From positions 33,286 through 97,285 of the forward strand of contig JANQDY010000084.1 in NCBI GenBank assembly GCA_028278625.1: a stretch of 64,000 nucleotides of DNA, read 5' to 3'. Below are positions 30,314 to 38,423 of this stretch, in pieces. Each line of letters opens with the position of its first letter. The first letter of the stretch is position 1. The notes beneath the pieces are model-generated. The model ran no database searches, had not been told where the DNA came from, and saw only the letters and a program-made list of their open reading frames with translations. The translations under genes were made by a program, and so were the position numbers. The DNA comes from Thermodesulfobacteriota bacterium. GTDB taxonomy: Bacteria > Desulfobacterota > DSM-4660 > Desulfatiglandales > Desulfatiglandaceae.

Positions 30314-30586
30314 TCAGTTTATGGTCTGTCGGTAGATCATCCCGAACGTCCCTGTTTCAAACAGGCCTTTCAGCTCCGCCAGGAGCGTATTCGTGGCCTG
30401 CTCCACCATAAGGATATCCAGTTCGGAAACCAGTTCCATATCCAGGTTATTGATTTCTTCTTCCAGATCCTCAAACTGCGTTAAAAACGCTTCATCTTTC
30501 AGGGTTTCACTGATGGCGCTGTGAACATCTATGATGGTCCCCACACAGTGCTGCACCCTGAGCCGGTATTGATCTGTTATATTCAT
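30314..30586 (-). CDS. Small helical protein of unknown function in the pilT operon
   Basis: The product is 90 residues, predicted almost wholly helical and acidic ('FEDLEEEINNLDMELVSELDILMVEQATNTLL'), with no signal peptide or metal motif. The ATG has TTAGGA 6 bp upstream, and the gene follows the zinc-ribbon gene by 12 bp, so it is the last gene of pilT-pilU-zinc ribbon-orf. I do not recognise the family. The link to pilus retraction is by position only. Confidence 0.75.
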   Translation of the reverse strand: MNITDQYRLRVQHCVGTIIDVHSAISETLKDEAFLTQFEDLEEEINNLDMELVSELDILMVEQATNTLLAELKGLFETGTFGMIYRQTIN

Positions 30587-30598
30587 TTGGTTCCTAAT

Positions 30599-31270
30599 CT
30601 ATCCTTTTCCAAGGCCAGTGAGGATCTCCGTAAAAGCGCCGTAGAAATTCTCATGGTTCCAGAGGGCCGCCTTTAGGATCCCCGCGATTTCATTCATGTC
30701 TTTCGGGTTCACCACCAGGTCCGCGCTCAAAGCAAAGGCAGTCATGCGATCCATGGTGGAAAACTCTTTGCCCAGCAGAAGGAGAAAGATCTTTCTGCGG
30801 GTGTGCATTGGAAGCCGGTTCAAATAATGGAGAATGGGGCTCTGATCCCACCCGACACTTTCAAAGCTCTCCGAGAAAACCAGCAGATCAAAGTGGTGAA
30901 ACCGCATCTTGTTGATGGCTTCTCCAGCATCTTTCACTGGGAGCGTCTTGTAAAGGAGTCCTTCCGCGGCTTCCCGGATGCGGCTTTCCGCATCGGCTTC
31001 ATTCAACATCAAGAGGGACAACTTCGCCCCTTCTTCATAAAAATCGAGAGAGAATGGGTCTTCGTCACGGTATTCCGAATCCTCAACGGGGATCTCCGGC
31101 GCCGCTTCAGGGGCTTCCGAAACCGGGGACGGTTCCGGTTCGGGCGGCGATTTTTCAAAAGAGATCTTGCTGCTGCACTTGGGGCAATTGGCCGTCACAC
31201 GACCCGTATCGGGGATCTTCTCATCGGGAATCTTGAGCCTGGCATGACAGTTTGAACAGACGATTTCCAT
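30599..31270 (-). CDS. MJ0042-type zinc-ribbon protein with receiver-like C-terminal domain
   Basis: The product is 223 residues. N-terminus: 'VCSNCHARLKIPDEKIPDTGRVTANCPKCSSKISF', a CxxC...CxxC zinc ribbon of the MJ0042 kind common in myxobacteria and Desulfobacterota. A Pro/Glu-rich linker (about 40-75) follows. The C-terminal 140 residues have the alternating pattern of a response-regulator fold ('FHHFDLLVFSE', 'RRKIFLLLLG', 'ALSADLVVNPKDMNEI') but lack the acidic pocket and phospho-Asp expected of a true receiver. A perfect TAAGGAGG precedes the ATG, 17 bp after the PilU-like stop. Probable regulator or adaptor of the retraction motor (inference). Confidence 0.8.
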   Translation of the reverse strand: MEIVCSNCHARLKIPDEKIPDTGRVTANCPKCSSKISFEKSPPEPEPSPVSEAPEAAPEIPVEDSEYRDEDPFSLDFYEEGAKLSLLMLNEADAESRIREAAEGLLYKTLPVKDAGEAINKMRFHHFDLLVFSESFESVGWDQSPILHYLNRLPMHTRRKIFLLLLGKEFSTMDRMTAFALSADLVVNPKDMNEIAGILKAALWNHENFYGAFTEILTGLGKG

Positions 31271-31287
31271 CGATTCCTCCTTACCCG

Positions 31288-32460
31288 CTAATGCTTTTTC
31301 TCTTTCCCATATGCCGTATCAACCGTCAAGTTTTCAATGCTGGTGGTTTTTTCACCCCTGGCCGATTTGACCGTATCGATGGCCCGGCCCACAATCGCCT
31401 TTCTGGAGGCATAGCTCATGGCGGTCTGTTCCGTTATAAGCCCTTGCTTAAACAGGCCTACGATGGACTGATCAAAGGTCATCATGCCGTATGTCTGGCC
31501 GTCCTGGATGATTTCATAAAAGGTCTTCCCTTCGGATTCGCCGTGCAAGATGCTGTCTTTGACCCTCAGGTTCGCCGCCATGAGTTCAAAAGCGGCCACC
31601 CGGCCGCCGCCAACCTTGGGGAGGAGGCGCTGGCAGGCAATCCAGCGAATGGTGTCGGCGAGGCGTACGCGAACCTGAGCCTCTTCTTCTTTGTCAAAGA
31701 GCCCCACAAAACGGTTAATGGTTTGGCCCGCATCCACCGTGTGAAGGGTGCTGAAAACCAGATGTCCGGTTTCCGCGGCGGATAATCCGATATCAACGGT
31801 TTCCCGATCCCTCATCTCCCCCACCAGGATGACCTTGGGCGCCTGCCTTAAAGCCGCCCTCAAACCGGAAGAAAAAGTATCAAAATCAATCCCCAGTTCC
31901 CGCTGGTTAAAGGTGGACCGCTTCTGTGAATGCACAAATTCCACTGGGTCTTCCAGGGTTACCACGTGGACCGACTGTTCCTCGTTGATTTGGTCCAGAA
32001 CGGCCGCAAGAGACGTGCTCTTGCCAGAGCCCGTGGCCCCGGTTACCAGGACGATGCCATTTCTTTCCTGGGCCATTTTAGAGAAAGCTTGCGGCAATCC
32101 CATCTCTTTAATGGTCGGGACCCTGGTGGACAACTGCCGCATGACAATGGAATAACACCCCCGTTGCGAAAAAACGTTCACCCTGAAACGGGCCTTTCCC
32201 GCCAATTGATAGGAGATGTCACAGGAGCCCTCGGAAAGCAGATTCTTGAGCAGTCGGCGATCTCCCTTGACCAGGTTAAGGGCAATGGCTTCCGTTTGAA
32301 ACGGCGTCAGTCTTCTTGGAAGCGGTCCTGTAACCACGGGCTTGAGTTGGCCCGAGGCCTCAACCTGGCATGGCTTGTCCACCGTAAAATTGAGATCCGA
32401 CACGTTGTCGTACGCCTTCAGCATCGATGTCAATATGTAGTCTAATTCCTGCTGCTTCAT
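31288..32460 (-). CDS. pilU: PilT/PilU-family pilus retraction ATPase paralogue
   Basis: The product is 390 residues. It has a PAS-like N-terminal domain, Walker A 'GATGSGKST' (141-149), an Asp box 'TLEDPVEFVH', Walker B 'VILVGEMRD' and the His box 'GHLVFSTLHT'. The N-terminus lacks the 'ASDLHL' motif of true PilT, with 'VSDLNF' instead, and the C-terminus is long and Lys-rich, so a PilU-like accessory motor is the best fit. GAGGAGG lies 7 bp before the ATG. It follows pilT by 61 bp. PilU proteins boost PilT-dependent retraction force. Confidence 0.88.
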   Translation of the reverse strand: MKQQELDYILTSMLKAYDNVSDLNFTVDKPCQVEASGQLKPVVTGPLPRRLTPFQTEAIALNLVKGDRRLLKNLLSEGSCDISYQLAGKARFRVNVFSQRGCYSIVMRQLSTRVPTIKEMGLPQAFSKMAQERNGIVLVTGATGSGKSTSLAAVLDQINEEQSVHVVTLEDPVEFVHSQKRSTFNQRELGIDFDTFSSGLRAALRQAPKVILVGEMRDRETVDIGLSAAETGHLVFSTLHTVDAGQTINRFVGLFDKEEEAQVRVRLADTIRWIACQRLLPKVGGGRVAAFELMAANLRVKDSILHGESEGKTFYEIIQDGQTYGMMTFDQSIVGLFKQGLITEQTAMSYASRKAIVGRAIDTVKSARGEKTTSIENLTVDTAYGKEKKH

Positions 32461-32521
32461 GGCAGAACCTCCTCATTCCGCGAGGCCTTATTGCTAAGAC
32501 GCCTGATCATCGGCAAAAAAC

Positions 32522-33604
32522 CTACACTTCCGTAAAGTCCTGAGGCGGATTCTTGAGATAGGAAATGAATTTCGTCTTATCATTGGACTTGCCGTAGGCA
32601 TCGTCAGGACTGATTCTCCCTTTTGTCAGGTGTTCCATGATGGCATCATCAAGGGTCTGCATGCCGTATTTTTTCCCGGTCTGCAGCATGGAGGGAATCT
32701 GAAACGTCTTTCCTTCACGAATCAGGTTTCTCACCGCCGGATTGGCAATCATGATTTCCAGGGCCGCCACCCTCCCTTTTTTGTCGACCCGTTTGAAAAG
32801 GTTCTGTGCGACAACCGCTCTTAGGCCGTCTGACAGCGTGTTGCGGATCTGTTCCTGCTGATTGGTGGGAAACACCTCAATGACCCGATCCACCGTCTTG
32901 GCGGCGCTGGTGGTATGAAGGGTTCCAAAAACCAGATGACCCGTGGCCGAGGCTTCAATGGCCAGGGATATGGTTTCGAGATCCCGCATTTCACCCACCA
33001 GGATGATGTCCGGGTCTTCCCTTAAGGCACCGCGCAGTGCGGCGGCAAAAGACCGGGTGTGAAGCCCCACCTCCCGGTGATTGATGATGGCTTTCTGGCT
33101 CTTGTGAACGAATTCAATGGGATCTTCAATGGTTAAGATGTGGTCTTTTCGCGTTTTGTTGGCCTCATCCACAATGGCGGCCAGGGTGGTCGATTTTCCA
33201 CTCCCCGTGGGTCCGGTCACAAGTACAAGCCCCCGGGGCAAAGAGGCCAGGCGTCTGATGACCGGTGGCAGGCCCAGCTGCTCACAGGTCAGGATGTCCG
33301 AAGGGATTTCCCTGAAAACCGCGCCGACGCCGTTTTTTTGTTGGAAGAAATTGGCCCGGTAACGGGCCAGTTCCGGTATTTCATAGGCAAAATCCACATC
33401 TCCGCTCTCTTCAAAGACCTTTACCTTTTCTTCCGGCGCAATCTCATAAAGCATTCCCTTAAGGCTATCATTGTCTAAAACCTTGTATTTCACCCGTTCG
33501 AGTTCGCCTTGAATCCGGAGCACGGGTTGTTGCCCTGCCATGAGGTGGAGGTCCGATGCCCCCTGATCATTCATTAATCTGAAAAATGCATCAATTTGCG
33601 CCAT
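32522..33604 (-). CDS. pilT: Twitching motility retraction ATPase PilT
   Basis: The product is 360 residues from ATG 33604, which has GGAGGAGATC just upstream (the longer frame to 33646 is discarded). It has 'GASDLHLMAG' (PilT signature), Walker A 'GPTGSGKST' (131-139), 'TIEDPIEFVH', Walker B 'IILVGEMRD', the His box 'GHLVFGTLHT' and an AIRNLI-like C-terminal motif 'AVRNLIREGKT', important for retraction. It is a cytoplasmic hexamer that depolymerises the pilus. It is the first gene of a four-gene operon. Confidence 0.96.
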   Translation of the reverse strand: MAQIDAFFRLMNDQGASDLHLMAGQQPVLRIQGELERVKYKVLDNDSLKGMLYEIAPEEKVKVFEESGDVDFAYEIPELARYRANFFQQKNGVGAVFREIPSDILTCEQLGLPPVIRRLASLPRGLVLVTGPTGSGKSTTLAAIVDEANKTRKDHILTIEDPIEFVHKSQKAIINHREVGLHTRSFAAALRGALREDPDIILVGEMRDLETISLAIEASATGHLVFGTLHTTSAAKTVDRVIEVFPTNQQEQIRNTLSDGLRAVVAQNLFKRVDKKGRVAALEIMIANPAVRNLIREGKTFQIPSMLQTGKKYGMQTLDDAIMEHLTKGRISPDDAYGKSNDKTKFISYLKNPPQDFTEV

Positions 33605-33644
33605 GATCTCCTCCGAACCGTCTTTGCCCTCAATTGAAGAAATC

Positions 33645-33671
33645 ATTATACGCAGACGGCAACCATGTCAA
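33645..33671 (-). promoter_or_regulatory. Probable sigma-70 promoter of the pilT operon
   Basis: On the minus strand TTGACA (33671-33666) and TATAAT (33650-33645) are both perfect hexamers, but the spacer is 15 bp, shorter than the usual 17. A start near 33638 gives a 34-nt leader before the pilT ATG. Confidence 0.55.
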
Positions 33672-34108
33672 CCTTAATTGAAAGGAAATATGTTGACAAG
33701 CCGGAAGGCCTCTGATAATCCACTCTCACAGTGGTTGACCTCGAAAAGGTGATCCCTTTGGCACGGGACGTCTATTTCCATTGGCCAGCCGCATGATGTT
33801 CCTTGAGCACGATGTTTATAGGAAAAAGGATTTCTTTTTTTGGTTGTTAACCGCCTGGATCGGCAACACGGTTTGACCGGGACGGTGACATCATCTGCTT
33901 TAAAAGGGTTGTAATCAAACGCTGTTTTGCGGGAGAGTCCGTTCGCGTGACATTGCGACTTGAGATGAAGCCACCCGGTCTTTTGGGGTCTCCCAAAAGG
34001 CCTTTTTTTATTGTAGCACCATCCCGGATCATCGGCGGCCGGCACTGCGGCAAACGACAATCACCACCACTTTTGAAAATCAAAATCACCGGAGAAGGAG
34101 GCGTAGGA
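33672..34108. other. Intergenic leader region between pilT and panB
   Basis: About 440 bp carry no convincing gene. A plus-strand promoter-like pair (TTGACA 33693-33698, GATAAT 33714-33719, 15-bp spacer) precedes a stretch with several small inverted repeats ('TTCGC...GCGA' near 33932-33954) and then a strong terminator hairpin. The layout resembles a regulated leader or a small RNA gene upstream of panB. Confidence 0.45.
33977..34009 (+). terminator. Intrinsic terminator hairpin in the panB leader
   Basis: GGTCTTTTGGG and CCCAAAAGGCC form an 11-bp stem (one G-T pair) with a GTCT-type loop and seven T. It lies about 100 bp before the panB start and no plus-strand gene precedes it, so it ends either a leader transcript or a small RNA. 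Confidence 0.8.
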
Positions 34109-34942
34109 ATGGCCAATGAAAAAATAACGATTGGCGATTTGCAGAAAAAAATGGAAGCAGGCCAGAGAATTTCCATGATGACGGCTTACGATTACCCCAC
34201 CGCGAGCCTGGTGGATCAGGCGCTAATCGACACGGTTCTCGTGGGAGACTCTTTGGGCATGGTGGTCCTGGGTTATGATTCCACCGTTCCCGTAACCATG
34301 GACGAGATGATTCACCACTCGAAAGCGGTACGCAGAGGCGCAAAACGGGCTTTCGTCATCGGCGATATGCCTTTCATGTCGTATCAGGTCAGCATTGAGA
34401 AAGCCGTTTTAAATGCCGGCCGCTTCATCAAAGAAGCGGGCTGCGAGAGTGTGAAACTGGAAGGGGGAACCGAGATGGTGCCGGTGGTGGAGGCCATCAC
34501 CGCAGCAGGCATCCCCGTGTGCGCGCACATCGGTTTAACGCCCCAGACCGCCACAAAACTGAGCGGTTTCAAGGTTCAAGGGAAAGATGCCGAAGGCGCC
34601 AGAAAGCTGGTCAAGTCAGCCAAGGATCTGGAGGCGGCCGGCGCCTTCATGATCGTCCTGGAATGCATTCCCGATCTTGTGGCAAAAAGAATCACCGATG
34701 CCTTAAATATTCCCACCATCGGCATCGGTGCGGGCATTCATTGTGATGGCCAGGTACTGGTTTACCATGACCTGGTGGGGCTTTTCGAGCGGTTTATCCC
34801 TAAAATGGTCAAGCAGTATGTGAACCTGGCGCCACAGATCCGTGACGCCCTGGTCCAATACAGGCAGGAAGTTGAAGCCGGAACCTTTCCGGGCCCGGAA
34901 CACAGCTTTGCCATGAAAGAGGAAGAGGCGGAGAAAATATAG
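34109..34942 (+). CDS. panB: 3-methyl-2-oxobutanoate hydroxymethyltransferase
   Basis: The product is 277 residues from ATG 34109, with AGGAGG 7 bp upstream. (The open frame reaches back to 33947 but would span the terminator.) It begins 'TIGDLQKKMEAGQRISMMTAYDYPTA' and has 'DTVLVGDSLGMVVLGYDSTVPVTMDEM', with metal-binding Asp residues, and 'GIGAGIHCDGQVLVYHDLVG'. It transfers a hydroxymethyl group from methylene-THF to ketoisovalerate, giving ketopantoate for pantothenate and CoA. panE follows after 17 bp. Confidence 0.97.
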   Translation: MANEKITIGDLQKKMEAGQRISMMTAYDYPTASLVDQALIDTVLVGDSLGMVVLGYDSTVPVTMDEMIHHSKAVRRGAKRAFVIGDMPFMSYQVSIEKAVLNAGRFIKEAGCESVKLEGGTEMVPVVEAITAAGIPVCAHIGLTPQTATKLSGFKVQGKDAEGARKLVKSAKDLEAAGAFMIVLECIPDLVAKRITDALNIPTIGIGAGIHCDGQVLVYHDLVGLFERFIPKMVKQYVNLAPQIRDALVQYRQEVEAGTFPGPEHSFAMKEEEAEKI

Positions 34943-34959
34943 GATCAGGGAGCCATGTC

Positions 34960-35889
34960 ATGAATTTTCTTGTCGTCGGACCGGGTGCCATGGGGTGTCT
35001 GTTTGCCGGGCACCTCAAAAAGGCGGGCCATGGGGTAACGATTCTCGATTATAGAGAAGACCGGGCCGGAAACATCAGCCGCAACGGCATTTCCCTCGAA
35101 GGGGTGGTGGGAGACTTCAAAGTGCGGGTGAACGCAGTAACTGAGAAGCCGCGCACCAGAATCGATGTGGCCCTGATCTGTGTGAAAGCCTATCATACGG
35201 AAAGGGTTGCCCAAACCCTTTCCGCCTGGCTTGACCCCGACGTTTCGGTGCTCACCCTTCAAAATGGCCTCGGCAACCTGGAAATCTTAAGGAGAAAGTT
35301 GGGGCACAAAAGGGTCCTGGGGGGTGTCACCGCTGAAGGTGCGACCCTCTTAGGTCCCGGGCACGTGCGCCACGCCGGGCGGGGGCCCACGATTATCGGA
35401 CCTTCCGGTTCGGCAACGGGACCGGCAGCAGACATTGTCGCTTCCTTTGGGGACGCCGGTTTTGACATCCGTGCCGTCGAAGCCGTGGAAAACCTGATTT
35501 GGGGAAAACTGATTGTAAACGTGGGCATCAATGCCCTGACAGCCATTACAGGGCTTAAAAACGGCCGGTTGCCCCACATTTCGGGGACTCGCCAAGTAAT
35601 GAAAGAGGCCATTTCAGAGGCAGTGCGGGTGGCCCACAAAAAGGGGATCCGGTTGCCGTTTCCGGACCCCACGGAGAGGGTTCTGGAAGTGTGCGAGGGC
35701 ACAGCCGGCAATATTGCTTCCATGCTGCAGGATGTGCTGGCCCAACGGCCCACGGAGATTCGGTTCATTAACGGGGCCATTGTGGCCCAAGGGGAGGCCT
35801 GTGGGATTCCAACACCCGTCAATTCGACGCTGAGCCGTCTGGTGGAAGCACTCGAGGCGTCTTACCATGAAAGGATCACGGGATCATGA
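34960..35889 (+). CDS. panE: 2-dehydropantoate 2-reductase
   Basis: The product is 309 residues. It begins 'MNFLVVGPGAMGCLFAGHLKKAGHGVTILD', an NADPH-binding Rossmann motif GxGxxG. It has 'CVKAYHTE' with the conserved ketopantoate-reductase Lys, 'LQNGLGN' and 'NLIWGKLIVNVGINALTAITG' with the catalytic Lys. It reduces ketopantoate to pantoate, the step after PanB, so the two form a pan operon. panC and panD are not in the window. The gene is convergent with the LysM gene, with only 6 bp between. Confidence 0.95.
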   Translation: MNFLVVGPGAMGCLFAGHLKKAGHGVTILDYREDRAGNISRNGISLEGVVGDFKVRVNAVTEKPRTRIDVALICVKAYHTERVAQTLSAWLDPDVSVLTLQNGLGNLEILRRKLGHKRVLGGVTAEGATLLGPGHVRHAGRGPTIIGPSGSATGPAADIVASFGDAGFDIRAVEAVENLIWGKLIVNVGINALTAITGLKNGRLPHISGTRQVMKEAISEAVRVAHKKGIRLPFPDPTERVLEVCEGTAGNIASMLQDVLAQRPTEIRFINGAIVAQGEACGIPTPVNSTLSRLVEALEASYHERITGS

Positions 35890-35895
35890 GTCGGA

Positions 35896-36417
35896 TCAAT
35901 TCGGGGATACGAGCAATTTCTGATCCGGCTTGATGGGTTGATCGACCGTAATTCGGTTCAGTCTGCAAAGGATATCCACCGTAAGGCCGTATTTTGCGGC
36001 AATTTCCGAAAGACTGTCTCCGGGACGGACCGTATGATATTGCTCCTGGGATTTTAATCCCGGTTTGGCGGATGTATTGGTCAGGCCGGGATTCATGCGC
36101 TCTTCGAGCCGGGCGATCTTGTTTTCCAGCCCCTTTAATCGCTCTTCAATCCTCAAAAGACCGGCTTCCAGGGATTCTTCACCCGTTCGTGACGAATCTT
36201 CGCTGTCAAAGGCGACGGCCAGTACAACAATCAGGACAATTGCGCCCGCGGCGGCCGCCATAAACCAGTTTTTGTTTCTCTTACGCTTCAAACGCGCGGC
36301 GCGCCCGAGCCTTTCGTTTCTTGGAATATATTCCATGTCGTCCACCATTTCCGACATGAATTCCGGAACGGCGCCATCCTCAACGGTTCCACTTTTCTTC
36401 TGTTCTTCATCGGTCAT
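35896..36417 (-). CDS. Membrane-anchored coiled-coil LysM protein
   Basis: The product is 173 residues: an acidic cytoplasmic N-terminus, a basic stretch (RLKRKRNKN), one transmembrane helix (about 52-70), a coiled coil (about 82-110) and a C-terminal LysM domain ('YHTVRPGDSLSEIAAKYGLTVDILCRLN...QKLLVSPN'). LysM binds peptidoglycan, so the protein probably ties the inner membrane to the wall. It starts downstream of the PpiC gene and its terminator, in the same orientation. Confidence 0.88.
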   Translation of the reverse strand: MTDEEQKKSGTVEDGAVPEFMSEMVDDMEYIPRNERLGRAARLKRKRNKNWFMAAAAGAIVLIVVLAVAFDSEDSSRTGEESLEAGLLRIEERLKGLENKIARLEERMNPGLTNTSAKPGLKSQEQYHTVRPGDSLSEIAAKYGLTVDILCRLNRITVDQPIKPDQKLLVSPN

Positions 36418-36486
36418 TTGGCTTAATCAATTATCAAGGCGTTTTTTGAAGAAGACACGATATCCCAAAGCGGCCGGACTGTAAAT

Positions 36487-36534
36487 AGAAAAAGCCCCTG
36501 AACCCCGCATTGTACATGCGGTGCCATCAGGGGC
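36487..36534 (-). terminator. Rho-independent terminator after the PpiC foldase gene
   Basis: On the minus strand, GCCCCTGA and TCAGGGGC form the outer stem around an inner CCGCAT/ATGCGG stem, followed by TTTTTCT. It lies about 50 bp past the foldase stop. Confidence 0.9.
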
Positions 36535-36586
36535 GTTGAATCCGGCCGCCTATTTTGGGCCGTCTGCCGATTGTCGTGGTCCGGCC

Positions 36587-37615
36587 CTATGCCGGATTGG
36601 CGGGTGCCGTTTTGTTATGGTGATAGACGATTTTTGCCTTGCTTTTGAGGGAATCGATGTAAGCCTTCAGTGTTTCTTCTTTCTTTTTCGAAATGAGATG
36701 GTCGGCGATGGATGCCTTGACTTCCGCCAAGGGGACCGTGCCCTCTTTCTGCTCTTTTAGAACCTCAATAATATGATATCCAAAACGGGTTTTCACAATG
36801 GGCCCGATCTCACCCACTTTCTGAGAAAAAACCGCTTCCTCGAAGGGCTTTACGGTGCTTCCCTTTGTCACCACCCCGATATTTCCGCCGTTGGCTTTGC
36901 TTGGGCAGTCTGATGCCGTTTTCGCGGTTTCGGCAAAATCATCCTTTTTCTCAACCAGCCGGCCACGTATCTCTTCCGCTTTGGCAAGCTTTTCTTTCTG
37001 TGTTGCCGCATCATCCTCAGGTGTCACGGAAATGAGAATGTGCCGGACTTCCTTCCCCTCGGGGGTTGTGAACTGATCCTTATTGTCTTTGTAGAACTGC
37101 TGAATCTCCTGGTCGGCGGGAATCTGAAGACCCGCCAACCGTGTTTCCAGGAGCTTTCTGATCTTTAAGTCTTTTTTGATGGTCCGGACCAGTTCGTCTT
37201 CCGTAAAACCGATACCTTTGAGATAGTCCGCAAAGCCCGTTTCCGGAGGAAGGGATGCCTTTAGGTCTTCCACCACCTTATTCACTTCTTTCTCATCCAA
37301 GGTGATCTCCCGCTCGTTGGCCGCTTTTGTGAGCAGGGTTTCAATAATCATATTTTCAAGGACCCTGTTGTCCAGGCTGTTTCTGATACTGGCCAGTTGC
37401 TCCGGCGGCAACGTCCCGGCCCGGGCCCCCAAAAGGGTATCAATTCTGTGGTCCACGTCACCACGGGTAATCTCCACCTCTTCAACGGTGACCAAGAGCT
37501 CGGTTTTGTCCTCTTCCTGGTTCAGTGCCCAGCCGTTCAATGCCGCGGCACCCACAAACAACGCCGCCACCGAAATGAGAATCCCTTTCTTCCATCCCTT
37601 CTTCCTTGTTTCCAT
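36587..37615 (-). CDS. SurA/PpiC-type periplasmic peptidyl-prolyl isomerase
   Basis: The product is 342 residues. A signal or anchor segment is followed by a SurA N-terminal-like helical chaperone domain (about 40-180). A parvulin domain follows ('EVRHILISV', 'DFAETAKTASDCPSKANGGNIGVVTKG', 'VKTRFGYHIIEVL'). The three conserved parvulin patches are intact. It probably assists folding of envelope or outer-membrane proteins. AAAGGAAGG precedes the ATG. A second protein of the same type begins at 63627. Confidence 0.92.
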   Translation of the reverse strand: METRKKGWKKGILISVAALFVGAAALNGWALNQEEDKTELLVTVEEVEITRGDVDHRIDTLLGARAGTLPPEQLASIRNSLDNRVLENMIIETLLTKAANEREITLDEKEVNKVVEDLKASLPPETGFADYLKGIGFTEDELVRTIKKDLKIRKLLETRLAGLQIPADQEIQQFYKDNKDQFTTPEGKEVRHILISVTPEDDAATQKEKLAKAEEIRGRLVEKKDDFAETAKTASDCPSKANGGNIGVVTKGSTVKPFEEAVFSQKVGEIGPIVKTRFGYHIIEVLKEQKEGTVPLAEVKASIADHLISKKKEETLKAYIDSLKSKAKIVYHHNKTAPANPA

Positions 37616-37752
37616 AACGCCTTCCTTTCATGTTCCTTGGGTTTCACATCGCTTCCTGCCTGTCAAACTGTAGGAACCAATCTAGGACGCGGAGATTTCA
37701 AGGACCTTTCAGGCCTATTACATTGTCGTAATGTTTGCCGGCGGAATAGCCC

Positions 37753-38406
37753 TTACAATCCCAGATCCTGGTTTATCAGGACCACTTTGATACGGCCCTT
37801 GGGAAAGGACTTCTGGGTAATGGTCCAGCTGTTGCAGATGCGTTCAGGGCTTTTGCATTCTTCACATTCTCCGGTTTTGGCGCATGGTGCTTTCTTGTCG
37901 AGTCTCATGACATTAACGGGCGCTGCATAATCCTTTATTCGTTCTATGGCGGCGTCCAGGTCCTCAACCACTTTGTTGCGCCCCACCATTATCACCACAT
38001 TTCTGGGACCGAATGTAATGCCCGCCACACGGTTTCCGATCATATCCAGGTTCACCAGTTCACCGGATCGGGTGACCGCATTGGTACCGGTCACATAGAG
38101 ATCCACCAGAAGGGATTGCCGCCTTCTTTCAAGGCTTTCCTCGGGGGAGAGGGATTTGTCAAAGGTATCCAGGATGTCCGCATTGGGGTAGCCTTTGAGC
38201 ATGTCGTAGAGTTCCGTTGCCACGAAGGTCATGGAGCCTCCCCATGAGATGGTTTTGGGTGCGAGCTTGGGCAGAATCCTGTCCATCACCAATCGGCCGG
38301 CTTCTCGGGCATTCTGTGCGATGAAAGCTTCAAAATTGTTGGCTTCCAGGGTCTGTTTCAATTCTCCAAGCCGCAGCTGCCAATAGTTGTGAATCGGTTT
38401 TTCCAT
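37753..38406 (-). CDS. LUD domain protein (LutC/YkgG-like)
   Basis: The product is 217 residues. The LUD fold is marked by 'ISWGGSMTFVATELYDML', 'YVTGTNAVTRSGELVNLDMIGNRVAGITFGPRNVVIMVGRNKVV' and a Cys-rich segment 'CAKTGECEECKSPERIC'. The Cys cluster near the C-terminus (CxxxxxCxxC...C) is typical of the standalone 'lactate utilization' LUD proteins of anaerobes and may bind a metal or Fe-S centre. It lies 17 bp after the ADP-forming synthetase-like gene, co-transcribed. The exact reaction is unknown. Confidence 0.88.
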   Translation of the reverse strand: MEKPIHNYWQLRLGELKQTLEANNFEAFIAQNAREAGRLVMDRILPKLAPKTISWGGSMTFVATELYDMLKGYPNADILDTFDKSLSPEESLERRRQSLLVDLYVTGTNAVTRSGELVNLDMIGNRVAGITFGPRNVVIMVGRNKVVEDLDAAIERIKDYAAPVNVMRLDKKAPCAKTGECEECKSPERICNSWTITQKSFPKGRIKVVLINQDLGL

Positions 38407-38423
38407 TTGCTTCCTCCCTGATG

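Noticed and set aside
33674..34060. 128-codon minus-strand ORF between pilT and panB
   Set aside because: It has no domain, mixed composition with many Cys and Arg, and it crosses the perfect terminator hairpin. It looks like chance.
33947..34108. N-terminal extension of panB
   Set aside because: It would span a terminator hairpin and is not part of known PanB. A strong ribosome site marks ATG 34109.
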